NCBI RefSeq assembly: GCF_036226445.1
Contig: NZ_CP108474.1
Coordinates: forward strand, 3,348,001-3,412,000
From: Streptomyces sp. NBC_01255
GTDB taxonomy: Bacteria; Actinomycetota; Actinomycetes; Streptomycetales; Streptomycetaceae
DNA length: 64,000 bases
Direction: 5' to 3'
Positions within the stretch are counted from its first letter, which is position 1; each line of letters opens with the position of its first letter. A program made the position numbers and the translations under genes. The notes below the pieces were generated by a model. The model did not search any database and was not told the origin of the DNA. It was given only the letters and a program-made list of their open reading frames with translations. Shown here piece by piece: positions 16,776-24,778 of the stretch.

Positions 16776-17123
16776 ATGAAGAAGACCGTGATCGCCACGC
16801 TCGGCCTCGCGCTCGCGGCCGGCTCGCTGATCGCCGCGCCCGCCGCGTCCGCCGCGTCCGCCGCCCAGCTCGGCACGGCGAGCGTCGACTGCGAGACCTG
16901 GAAGTCGACCGGAGCGCCGTACACCGGTTACGCCAAGTGCACCGGCATGCTGCCCTATCCGCTCGAAGGCGCGAAGGTGAAGATCACCTGCGTCGACCCG
17001 CGGGGATCGCAGTGGGTCGTCTACGGCAAGGCCGTCGGCAACGGCAAGACGTCCAGCGCGAAGTGTTCCGACAACCCGAACGTCGGCATCTACAAGGTCG
17101 GCGTCGAGCGGGTGCGCCTGTGA
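16776..17123 (+). CDS. Secreted four-cysteine protein, paralog 2
   Basis: A 115-residue protein with a signal peptide (MKKTVIATLGLALAAGSLIA, cleaved after the ASA repeats near residue 31). The mature part repeats the trio pattern: CETWKSTGAPYTGYAKC, ITCVDPRGSQWVVYGKA and KCSDNPNVGIYKVGVE. It is closest to paralog 1 in the C-terminal half. CTAGGGGG lies before ATG 16776. Its TGA overlaps the GTG of paralog 3 (GTGA), so these two are translated together. Confidence 0.82.
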   Translation: MKKTVIATLGLALAAGSLIAAPAASAASAAQLGTASVDCETWKSTGAPYTGYAKCTGMLPYPLEGAKVKITCVDPRGSQWVVYGKAVGNGKTSSAKCSDNPNVGIYKVGVERVRL

Positions 17124-17449
17124 CGGCGGGCATGACCTGGAGGAACCGGGCGGCTCTCGCGTCCGCGGCTCTGGCCGTGGCCGCGGGTCTGGTCGGCGCG
17201 GCGCCCGCACCGGCGAGCGCGGCGGGCTGCACGGTGGGGAAGTCGGGAAGCGCTCCGTGGACCGGGTACGCGAAGTGCGACGTCTTCCAGGGGCGGCAGT
17301 ACCGGGTCTGGATCACCTGTCAGGGTCCGACCGGCGGGCCGTTCCAGCGCTACGGCATGTGGCAGCGCGACGGACGGATCTCCAGCCAGCGCTGCTCGGA
17401 CAGCCCCAACGTGGGCATCACGCAGGTCCGGGTGCAGTGGGGCAGGTGA
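17120..17449 (+). CDS. Secreted four-cysteine protein, paralog 3
   Basis: A 109-residue protein starting at GTG 17120 (or ATG 17132). A signal peptide ends PAPASAA. The mature chain shows C-x(8)-APWTGYAKC, ITCQGPTGGPFQRYGMW and RCSDSPNVGITQVRV, so all four cysteines and the final CSD-x-PNVG motif are kept, while the DPRGSQW segment has diverged. It is the most basic of the three. The 4-nt overlap with paralog 2 indicates coupled expression and perhaps matched amounts. Confidence 0.78.
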   Translation: MTAGMTWRNRAALASAALAVAAGLVGAAPAPASAAGCTVGKSGSAPWTGYAKCDVFQGRQYRVWITCQGPTGGPFQRYGMWQRDGRISSQRCSDSPNVGITQVRVQWGR

Positions 17450-17452
17450 TCT

Positions 17453-17484
17453 GAGCGGGAGGCCGCGCACGCGGCCTCCCGCTC
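17453..17484. terminator. Bidirectional terminator
   Basis: A perfect 14-bp stem with a 4-nt loop (17453-17466 with 17471-17484) lies between the secreted-protein trio and the convergent amidohydrolase gene. Confidence 0.75.
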
Positions 17485-17491
17485 TGCTCGA

Positions 17492-18706
17492 TCAGCCCCT
17501 GCGGTCGAGCAGCGCCGCGGCCGTGAAGAGTTCGACGGCCGTCTCGATGCAGCGTTCGTCCACGTCGAAGTCGCCCGCGTGCAGGTCGCGGACCCGGGTG
17601 TCGCCGGGGGTCCGGACGCCGAGGCGGGCCATGGCGCCGGGGACGTGCTCCAGATACCAGGAGAAGTCCTCGCCGCCGAGGCTCTGCTCGGTGTCCTCGA
17701 TCGCGTACGGTCCGCGGCGGGCGGTCATCGCGTCGGCGAGCAGCTCGGTGACGACCCCGTCGTTGACGACCGGGGGGACGCCCCGCACGTAGTTCACGGT
17801 GGACTTCGCGCGGTGCAGGGCCGCGATCTCGTCGATCGCCGCGTGGACCAGGTCGGGCGCCTCCCGCCAGGTCGGCAGGTCGAGGCAGCGGACGGTGCCG
17901 GAGAGCTCGGCGTGCTGCGGGATGACGTTGCAGGCGTGGCCGGCCTCGATGCGTCCCCAGGTGACCGAGAGGCCCGAGCGGGCGTCGACGCGGCGGGCGA
18001 GGACGGCGGGGACGTCGGTGGCGATCCGGGCGGCGGCGGTCACGAGGTCGGTGGTGAGGTGCGGGCGGGCGGTGTGGCCGCCCGGGCCGTCAAGGGTGAC
18101 TTCCAGCCGGTCGCAGGCCGAGGTGATGGGACCGGGGCGCAGCCCGATCTTCCCGGCGTCCACCCTGGGGTCGCAGTGGACGGCGATGATGCGGCCGACT
18201 CCGTCGAGCACGCCGGCCTCGACCGCGTCGGCGGCGCCGCCGGGCAGCACTTCCTCGGCGGGCTGGAAGAGGAGCCGTACGGCGTACGGGAGGAGGCCCT
18301 GCCGGTCGAGTTCGGCGAGGACGAGTCCGGCGCCCAGGACGGTGGTGGTGTGGACGTCGTGTCCGCAGGCGTGCGCGCGGTTGGCCACGGTGGAGCGGTA
18401 GGCGACGGTCTTCACGTCGGGGATGGGCAGCGCGTCGAGGTCGGCGCGGATCGCGAGCATGGGGCGGCGGCGGTCCGGGGTGCCGATGTCACAGATGAGC
18501 CCGGTGCCGCCCGGCAGGACCTTCGGCACGAGGCCGGCCGCCTCCAGGCGGGCCTTGAGCGCGGCGGTCGTACGGAACTCCTGGTTGCCCAGCTCGGGGT
18601 GCATGTGCAAGTCCCTGCGGAAGGCGATCAGTTCGGCGCGCAGGGGTGCGGACAGCGTTCCGGGCAGGGTGACGGAGCCTGGCTCACGGGACTTCAACTG
18701 GTTCAC
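17492..18706 (-). CDS. M20 family amidohydrolase
   Basis: A 404-residue metal-dependent hydrolase of the M20D/hippurate-hydrolase group. It has FRRDLHMHPELGNQE, ACGHDVHTTTVLG (metal His/Asp), LFQPAEEVLPGGA (catalytic Glu pair), GGHTARPH in the dimerisation domain and SLGGEDFSWYL near the end. Members cleave N-acyl or N-carbamoyl amino acids, or peptide conjugates such as IAA-amino acids; the substrate here is unknown. The GTG start at 18706 has only a weak AAAGG immediately before it, so the start is uncertain. Confidence 0.9.
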   Translation of the reverse strand: MNQLKSREPGSVTLPGTLSAPLRAELIAFRRDLHMHPELGNQEFRTTAALKARLEAAGLVPKVLPGGTGLICDIGTPDRRRPMLAIRADLDALPIPDVKTVAYRSTVANRAHACGHDVHTTTVLGAGLVLAELDRQGLLPYAVRLLFQPAEEVLPGGAADAVEAGVLDGVGRIIAVHCDPRVDAGKIGLRPGPITSACDRLEVTLDGPGGHTARPHLTTDLVTAAARIATDVPAVLARRVDARSGLSVTWGRIEAGHACNVIPQHAELSGTVRCLDLPTWREAPDLVHAAIDEIAALHRAKSTVNYVRGVPPVVNDGVVTELLADAMTARRGPYAIEDTEQSLGGEDFSWYLEHVPGAMARLGVRTPGDTRVRDLHAGDFDVDERCIETAVELFTAAALLDRRG

Positions 18707-18860
18707 CTTTTGAAGGGTAGGCCCCTCGCATGGTCAACTGCCCGTTGATCACGAAAAGTTCAGCCCGTTAGGGGAAAGAATCTCGGTTTGGCAGGCATGA
18801 AGGCCCTTCCGTATGGGTACGCTCAGCCGAATTCGGCCGGGTTGGACCGGGTTGGGCCTG

Positions 18861-20063
18861 TCAGGCCGTTCCGGTGGCTCCTGTGGCTCCTGTGACCCGT
18901 GCCGTGAGCCGGTCGACCTCGTGGGCCGCCGTGCCCGCCACTCCGGACAGGAAGCCCTGGGCGCGCGGGGACGCGGTCGCCCGCAGCCACTCGGGCGCGA
19001 CCTCGATGACGGCGACCTTCACGCCCGTACCGGCGAGGGCCAGTGGCAGGGTGTGGACGACCGTGGACGGGAAGCTGACGACGGTGCGGCCGATCGGGCC
19101 GCGGCGGGCGATCAGCTCCAGGGGCAGATCGGGCCGGACCACCTGGAGGCCCGTCTCGACCGCGATGCGGTGCAGCTTCTCGGCGCTCTCGCGGCGGTGC
19201 GCGAAGTAGCGGGTCGCGCCGTGGGCGCGGGCCAGTTCCGCGACCACGCGCGCGTAGTGGTCGGCGTCGACGACGCCTGTCTCGACCAGCGAGGTGCCGA
19301 CCAGGTCCGCGCCGCCGGTGAGCAGCGGCGGGCCGAAGCGGGTCCGTGTCCAGGCGTAGGAGTTCTCCGTGACCTCGACGCCGGGCGGCGCCTCGACGGG
19401 CAGCGACGTGAAGATCTCGACCGTACGGCCGCGGGCCGGGGCGAGCCGTCGCCGGGCCAGCGAGGTCACCGGGGCGAGGACCAGCTCGCGCGGGCCCAGG
19501 TTGCCCTTGCGGTGCCAGCGCACCAGGCGCTCGCCGCGGCCGAGCTGGGCGGCGAACTCCATCGTCGCGGTGCCGTCGTCGACCACCGTCAGGTGCCGGG
19601 GCGAGAAGAGCGACAGGAGCAGCTGTACGTAGCGGGAGAACGGGTCGCCGATGATGACCCGCTCCGCCCGGCGCAGCGGCGGGGCGAGCTGCCGCAGAGT
19701 GCGGACGAGCGCGCCCCGGCCGCCGCGGGCCTCCTGCCAGCGGACGGTGAGGCCCTCGTCGCGGGCCAGCTGGGCCATCCGGCGCAGCTGGCCCCGCGAC
19801 ATGGGGTCGGTCGGCGAGAGGACGACGACCGTGAGGGCGGGCGTTGCGGGCTCCGCCCCCGGGGTGGGAGCGGGTGCCGCCCCCGGGGTGGTGGCGTCCG
19901 TGGTGCGGGACGCCGCGGCTGACGTGCCGACGGGCTCGTCCGGAGCGGATGCTCCGGTTGCGGGTGCCGCGCCGGGCGCCCGGTCGGGCGCCTGCGTGTG
20001 CGCCCATTCCAGGACGTTGAGGAGCTGGACCGGGCTCTCGACGAACGCCAGCTGCCCGGTCAT
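18861..20063 (-). CDS. Polysialyltransferase-like glycosyltransferase
   Basis: A 400-residue protein with the look of the alpha-2,8-polysialyltransferase family (PF07388-like): TGQLAFVESPVQLLNVLEW at the start, TVVDDGTATMEF in the middle, YFAHRRESAEKLH (the HP-motif region) and VSFPSTVVHTLPLAL (the S-S/T motif region) near the end. Residues about 27-77 are an Ala/Pro/Thr-rich insertion that looks expanded and disordered. It is translated from an ATG overlapping the neuB stop (ATGA). It probably polymerises or caps a nonulosonic-acid wall polymer from CMP-activated sugar. Confidence 0.75.
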   Translation of the reverse strand: MTGQLAFVESPVQLLNVLEWAHTQAPDRAPGAAPATGASAPDEPVGTSAAASRTTDATTPGAAPAPTPGAEPATPALTVVVLSPTDPMSRGQLRRMAQLARDEGLTVRWQEARGGRGALVRTLRQLAPPLRRAERVIIGDPFSRYVQLLLSLFSPRHLTVVDDGTATMEFAAQLGRGERLVRWHRKGNLGPRELVLAPVTSLARRRLAPARGRTVEIFTSLPVEAPPGVEVTENSYAWTRTRFGPPLLTGGADLVGTSLVETGVVDADHYARVVAELARAHGATRYFAHRRESAEKLHRIAVETGLQVVRPDLPLELIARRGPIGRTVVSFPSTVVHTLPLALAGTGVKVAVIEVAPEWLRATASPRAQGFLSGVAGTAAHEVDRLTARVTGATGATGTA

Positions 20064-20953
20064 GCGGCGACGAGCCCCTGGACCCGGCGGAGCTTCTTCA
20101 TCGGGCCGAGCTCCGACTCGTAGACCTTCTTGACGCCGTCGCCGAGGGCGGTCTCGATGGTGCGGATGTCACGGACGAGGCGCTGGAGGCCCTGCGGCTC
20201 GACGGAGGCGGCCTGGTCGGAGCCCCACATGGCGCGGTCGAGGGTGATGTGGCGCTCGACGAAGGTGGCGCCGAGGGCGACGGCGGCGAGGGTGGTCTGC
20301 AGGCCGGTCTCGTGGCCGGAGTAGCCGATCGGGACGTTCGGGTACTCGTCCTTCAGCGTGTTGATCACGCGGAGGTTGAGCTCCTCGGCCTTGGCCGGGT
20401 ACGTCGAGGTGGCGTGGCAGAGCAGGATGTTGTCCGAGCCGAGGACCTCGACCGCGTGGCGGATCTGCTTCGGGGTGGACATGCCCGTGGAGAGGATGAC
20501 CGTACGGCCGGTGGCGCGCAGGGAGCGGAGGAGCTCGTCGTCCGTGAGGGAGGCCGAGGCGACCTTGTGGGCGGGGACGTCGAACTTCTCCAGGAAGGCG
20601 ACGGCCTCGGTGTCCCACGGGGAGGCGAACCAGTCGATGCCGCGCTTCTTGCAGTGCTCGTCGATGGCGCGGTACTCGTCCTCGCCGAACTCCACGCGGT
20701 GGCGGTAGTCGATGTACGTCATCCGGCCCCAGGGGGTGTCTCGCTCGATGTCCCACTGGTCGCGCGGGGTGCAGATCTCCGGGGTGCGCTTCTGGAACTT
20801 GACGGCGTCACAGCCGGCCTCGGCGGCTACGTCGATCAGGGCGATGGCGTTGTCGAGCTCGCCGTTGTGGTTGATGCCGATCTCGCCCGTGATGTAGACG
20901 GGCTGACCCGGGCCGGCGGTCTTCTCGCCGAAGGTGCGCAGACGAGTGCTCAT
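20060..20953 (-). CDS. neuB: NeuB-family nonulosonate synthase, lacking SAF domain
   Basis: A 297-residue PEP-dependent aldolase-like synthase. The TIM-barrel motifs of sialic acid/Kdn synthases are present: ITGEIGINHNGELDNA, AVKFQKRTPEICTP, ASPWDTEAVAFLE, ILSTGMST, LLCHATSTYP, IGYSGHETG and FVERHITLDR. It should condense PEP with a hexose or hexosamine (or its 6-phosphate) to a nine-carbon ulosonic acid. Family members usually have about 350 residues with a C-terminal SAF (antifreeze-like) domain; this one ends right after the barrel. AAGGA precedes ATG 20953. The adjacent fused phosphatase points to a 9-phosphate product such as Kdn-9-P. Confidence 0.88.
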   Translation of the reverse strand: MSTRLRTFGEKTAGPGQPVYITGEIGINHNGELDNAIALIDVAAEAGCDAVKFQKRTPEICTPRDQWDIERDTPWGRMTYIDYRHRVEFGEDEYRAIDEHCKKRGIDWFASPWDTEAVAFLEKFDVPAHKVASASLTDDELLRSLRATGRTVILSTGMSTPKQIRHAVEVLGSDNILLCHATSTYPAKAEELNLRVINTLKDEYPNVPIGYSGHETGLQTTLAAVALGATFVERHITLDRAMWGSDQAASVEPQGLQRLVRDIRTIETALGDGVKKVYESELGPMKKLRRVQGLVAA

Positions 20954-20964
20954 GGTGCTGTTCC

Positions 20965-22182
20965 TTACGAGTTGGGGATGCGGGGTGCGGGAGTGTCGAG
21001 CTCGGGTCCGAGGAGCCAGGCCGCGATCTCGCGGATCGCTCCGAAGCCGCCAGGGGTGGCGGTGACCGCGCGGGCCGCGGCCCGTACGGAGTCGTGGGCG
21101 CTGCTCACCGCGACGGGCCAGCCGACGAGGTGGAAGCAGGGCAGGTCGTTGACGTCGTTGCCGGCGTAGAGCACGCGCTGGGGGTCGATGCCCTCGGCGT
21201 CGCACCACTCCTTGAGGGCCCGGTCCTTGCGGTCGATGCCGTGCAGGACGGGGATCTTGAGCTTGCGGGCGCGGGCGGCGACGACGGCGTTCTGTTCGGT
21301 GGAGAGGATGAGGACGGGGAGTCCGGCGCGGCGCAGGGCCGCGATGCCGAGGCCGTCGCCGCGGTGCGCGGAGACGAACTCGCGTCCCTCGGCGTCGAGG
21401 TGGACCCGGTCGTCGGTCTGGGTGCCGTCGAAGTCGAGGACGACGGCGTCGACGTCGGCGAAGCCGGGGGTGGCGGGCTCGTCGAGGAGCGGCGCGAGGG
21501 CCTTGGCGCGGGCGAGGTCGTGCGGGTCGTCGATCTCCAGGACCCGGGCGGGGTCGGTGACGACGAGCGCGGTACGGCCGAAGAAGCGGTGCCCGTGGGT
21601 ACGGAAGCCGGTCGCGTCCATGGCGTAGACGGCGCCGGTCTCCAGGTACTCGGGCTCCCGGTCCTGGCGGCGGGGGCGGTGCGCCTTGTCGTGGTTGACG
21701 CCCTCGGCGCCGTCGTCGACCGTGTCGCGCCAGAGGAAGCCGTGGGACGGGGCGGCCGTGAAGGCCGTGTCGGCGGCGCCCGAGGTGACGCGCTCGACGG
21801 TCTCGGCGACCTCGGCGGAGGTGAGGAAGGGGCTCGTGCACTGGACGAGGAGGACGACGTCGGCCGCACGGCCGTGGGTGGCCTCGAAGGCGTCCATCGC
21901 GTGCAGGACGGCGGCCTCGCTGGTCGCGGTGTCGCCCGCGATCTCGGCGGGGCGGTGCACGGCCTCGGCTCCGGCGGAGCGGGCCGCCGCCGCGATGGCG
22001 GCGTCGTCGGTGGAGACCACGACATGGGTGACCGGGCGGGCGCCGAGGCAGGCGCGGACGGCGCGGGCCACGAGCGGGACACCGGCCACCGGGGCGAGGT
22101 TCTTGGCGGGGACGCCCTTCGAGCCGCCCCTCGCGGGGATCACGGCGAGCACGGTGGCGGTGTCCGTGGGGTACGTCGTCAT
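20965..22182 (-). CDS. neuA: CMP-nonulosonate cytidylyltransferase fused to HAD phosphatase
   Basis: A 405-residue two-domain protein. Residues 1-230 are a NeuA/KdsB-type cytidylyltransferase (VIPARGGSKGVPAKNLAPVA, VLLVQCTSPFLTS, LETGAVYAMD). Residues 240-405 are a KdsC-like HAD phosphatase (VVLDFDGTQTDDRVHLDAEG, ILSTEQN, YAGNDVNDLPC). It can therefore remove the 9-phosphate from the NeuB product and then activate the sugar as CMP-derivative. The ATG start overlaps the previous stop by 1 nt (TGATG). The order phosphatase after transferase matches known NeuA-KdsC fusions. Confidence 0.88.
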   Translation of the reverse strand: MTTYPTDTATVLAVIPARGGSKGVPAKNLAPVAGVPLVARAVRACLGARPVTHVVVSTDDAAIAAAARSAGAEAVHRPAEIAGDTATSEAAVLHAMDAFEATHGRAADVVLLVQCTSPFLTSAEVAETVERVTSGAADTAFTAAPSHGFLWRDTVDDGAEGVNHDKAHRPRRQDREPEYLETGAVYAMDATGFRTHGHRFFGRTALVVTDPARVLEIDDPHDLARAKALAPLLDEPATPGFADVDAVVLDFDGTQTDDRVHLDAEGREFVSAHRGDGLGIAALRRAGLPVLILSTEQNAVVAARARKLKIPVLHGIDRKDRALKEWCDAEGIDPQRVLYAGNDVNDLPCFHLVGWPVAVSSAHDSVRAAARAVTATPGGFGAIREIAAWLLGPELDTPAPRIPNS

Positions 22183-23471
22183 CAGAGTTCTCCCAGCCGG
22201 CGGATGACGGGGGCCACGCGCTGGACGCCGTGGCGGTACGCGCCCCGCGCCGCGTCCCGGACGATCCGGCGGAGGCCGCTCTCGCGGGGCTCCTGCGCGG
22301 TGACGTCCAGGCGGTGGCGGGCGAGGATCCCCGGCAGGTAGCCGGGGGCCGTCTCCGCTGTGTAGTAGGGGGTGATCGGGGGCAGCGCGGGGAGCGCCAG
22401 GAGTGCGGCGACCCGGTCGCGGGCCGCGTCGAAGGCCTCTTCGTACGGGCTGTCGGATGCCACGCCCTGCCGGGCGAGCCAGGTCTCGTCCGGGGTCGGG
22501 ACGAGTCCCTTGTCGAGCGCCTCGAAGGAGGCGAGCAGGCCGGAGCCGACGAAGTGGTGGTTGCCGAGCGGCTCGCGGACCCCGAGGTCGGTGAGGATCG
22601 CGGTGGGGATCCGGCGGTGGAGGGCTTCGAGCGCGGCCGTGGAGGAGACGGTGACCAGGAGGTCGGTGCGGTCGAGGACCTCGCCCATGTGTCCGTACAC
22701 GAGCCGGAAGTTGGCGGGCGGGTCGAGGTCGCGGACCAGCTTCTGGAAGGGGTACTCCTCCAGGTGCGTGGTGTGTTCGCCGGGCTTGGAGCGAAGCTTG
22801 AGGAGCACCTCGCGGCCCGGGTGGAGCCGTGCGTGCCGGATCAGCCGCTCCAGGACGTAGCTGCGCTCGGCCCGGCCGGCGGGCACGGACGGCTGCGCGG
22901 CGAAGACGAGGGTGTCGCGGCCGGCCTCGGGGGTGTGCGGGGCGCCGCCCAGGAAGGGCAGCGCGGCCTCGACGACCGAGTCGGAGCCGGCGCCCACGCC
23001 CTCGTACACGGCACGGAAACGCTCGGCGTCGTGCCGGGAGTTGGCGAGGACGACGTCGGCGCCGTGGCGCAGGAGGAGCCCGTCGGTGAGCTTCTCGTAG
23101 ACCACGCCGACATAGCCGGTGACGATCACCGGGCGCCGGTCCAGGGCCAGATCGGCCAGACCCTGGAGGACGGCCCGGACGGTGCCGCCGACGAGGGCGA
23201 GGACGATGACGTCGTATCCCTTTCCGCGTTCCGCCGCGTCCCGTACGGCACGGAGGAACTCCGCACCCGTCACCTCGCTCGGGGTGGTCGTGGACACCCC
23301 GGTCTCGGCGAGTTGGCGCGGGGTGGGAGTGGCCCGTCCGCGCAGGACGAATCCGGTGGGTTCGGCTGTCGCCGTGGTGATGCGGCGCGCCGTGAGGGCG
23401 CCCCATTTCCACCGGGTGTCGGAGTCGGCGAGTACGGCTACTCGTACTGCCTCGTTGGTACTTGCTGGCAC
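22182..23471 (-). CDS. DUF6716-like putative glycosyltransferase
   Basis: A 429-residue protein starting at GTG 23471. The N-terminal strand RVAVLADSDTRWKWGALTA and the later DLLVTVSSTAALEALHRRIP with TGYVGVVYEKLTDGL resemble GT-B transferases, particularly the DUF6716 proteins that accompany polymer clusters in Streptomyces. The first gene of the minus-strand polymer operon. TAGCGT lies 7 nt before the start codon, indicating leaderless translation. The acceptor is unknown; it may start the polymer or add a side sugar. Confidence 0.7.
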   Translation of the reverse strand: MPASTNEAVRVAVLADSDTRWKWGALTARRITTATAEPTGFVLRGRATPTPRQLAETGVSTTTPSEVTGAEFLRAVRDAAERGKGYDVIVLALVGGTVRAVLQGLADLALDRRPVIVTGYVGVVYEKLTDGLLLRHGADVVLANSRHDAERFRAVYEGVGAGSDSVVEAALPFLGGAPHTPEAGRDTLVFAAQPSVPAGRAERSYVLERLIRHARLHPGREVLLKLRSKPGEHTTHLEEYPFQKLVRDLDPPANFRLVYGHMGEVLDRTDLLVTVSSTAALEALHRRIPTAILTDLGVREPLGNHHFVGSGLLASFEALDKGLVPTPDETWLARQGVASDSPYEEAFDAARDRVAALLALPALPPITPYYTAETAPGYLPGILARHRLDVTAQEPRESGLRRIVRDAARGAYRHGVQRVAPVIRRLGEL

Positions 23472-23701
23472 GTCGAGGACGCTAGAAGGGCATTTCGCTT
23501 TCCGGCCCAACTGAGACACAACAACGGGTGAACAGCGCCTCTCCGACGTGTTAAACAGGTCGGATTCCGGCCGCAATCGGACCGGGCAGGGGCCGGATTT
23601 CCCTGCAGGTAAAGGCGGTTAATCGGCCCGCCGCTTGGTGTTCACCAAATATCCCCCCACCGGTCGGGGGGAGTGCCGGGTCGGCACCTAGCGTCGGCCA
23701 C
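23472..23701. promoter_or_regulatory. Divergent promoter region of the nonulosonate cluster
   Basis: The spacer between the two polymer operons. Each strand carries CTAGCGTC followed by 6 nt and GTG: 23688-23695 for the plus gene and 23478-23485 (complement) for the minus gene. Two inverted repeats lie near the plus promoter: TTGGTG/CACCAA at about 23635-23648 and CCCCCC/GGGGGG flanking ACCGGT at about 23653-23671. They may be operator sites. Confidence 0.6.
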
Positions 23702-24778
23702 GTGGTCAAGCTCTCCGTGGTCGTGCCGTTCTTCAACGTGCAGACATATGCCCCCGACACCCTCACAAGCCTGCGTGCCAACGCCCGCGAGGACTTCGAG
23801 TTCCTCCTTGTCGACGACTGCTCGTCCGACGGGACTCCCGAACTCCTCGACCGGGCCGTACGCGACGTCCCGGGTGCCGTCCTGCTCAGGCACGCACGCA
23901 ACGAAGGACTGGCCACCGCCCGCAACACGGGCCTCGACGCGGCCCGCGGCGAGTACGTCACCTTCCTCGACGGGGACGACTGGCTCTCCCCCGGCTACTA
24001 CGGGCGGCTCGTCGCCGCCATGGACGAGCTGGGCTGCGACTTCCTGCGCACCGGCCACGTCTCCGTCTCGGGCCGCAGCCGCAAGGTCCGCGGGGTGCCG
24101 GTCCCGCGCCGCGGCGAGGTACTGAACCCGCGCGACGCGATACTGCCGGCCCACCGGACGACCTCCGTCGACTACCCGTACGCGTGGGCCGGGATCTACC
24201 ACCGGCGACTCCTGGAGCGCGGGCTCCTCCACTTCCCGCACGGCCTGCGGACGGCCGAGGACCGGCCCTGGATCTGGAAGCTGCACCGCGAGGCGGAATC
24301 GTTCGCGGCGATCGGGGAACTCGGCGTCTTCTACCGCCGCGGGGTCGCGACCTCGCTCACCCAGATCGGCGACGTCCGGCAATTGGATTTCATCCGCGCA
24401 TTCGACCAGGTGATCGAGGAAACGGCGAAGGACCGGGACGCGGACCTTCTTCTCCCCAAAGCCGTCCGCACCTATTGCGCACTGATTTCCCATCACATCG
24501 GCGGGATCGGACGATTCGAACCCGAGGTGGCGCGCCTGTTGAAGGCGATGAGCGCGGGCGCGCTGCGCCGGATGCCGCAGGGGGTCCTCGACGAGGCCCT
24601 GACGTCGATGGGCGGGGACCGCGCGACGATGCTCCGCAAGCTGCGGAGGCAGCGCCCGGCACCGCCACCGGCGGCACCGGATCCGACACCCGTGGCGGTG
24701 TCCGTGACCACGGCGGAGACGGTGTCGGCACCGGTCTCCGCCACCGCCGCGACCCGTTCCCCGGAGGTGGCGGCATGA
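23702..24778 (+). CDS. GT2 family glycosyltransferase
   Basis: A 358-residue GT-A enzyme. SVVVPFFNVQTY, FLLVDDCSSDGT (UDP-binding Asp), RNEGLATARNTGLDAA and VTFLDGDDWLSP (the DxD metal motif) are in order within the first 120 residues. The C-terminal about 40 residues are Pro/Ala/Thr-rich and probably disordered. It starts at GTG 23702, 7 nt after TAGCGT. It heads the plus-strand half of the polymer cluster and overlaps the next gene by 4 nt (ATGA). Confidence 0.9.
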   Translation: MVKLSVVVPFFNVQTYAPDTLTSLRANAREDFEFLLVDDCSSDGTPELLDRAVRDVPGAVLLRHARNEGLATARNTGLDAARGEYVTFLDGDDWLSPGYYGRLVAAMDELGCDFLRTGHVSVSGRSRKVRGVPVPRRGEVLNPRDAILPAHRTTSVDYPYAWAGIYHRRLLERGLLHFPHGLRTAEDRPWIWKLHREAESFAAIGELGVFYRRGVATSLTQIGDVRQLDFIRAFDQVIEETAKDRDADLLLPKAVRTYCALISHHIGGIGRFEPEVARLLKAMSAGALRRMPQGVLDEALTSMGGDRATMLRKLRRQRPAPPPAAPDPTPVAVSVTTAETVSAPVSATAATRSPEVAA

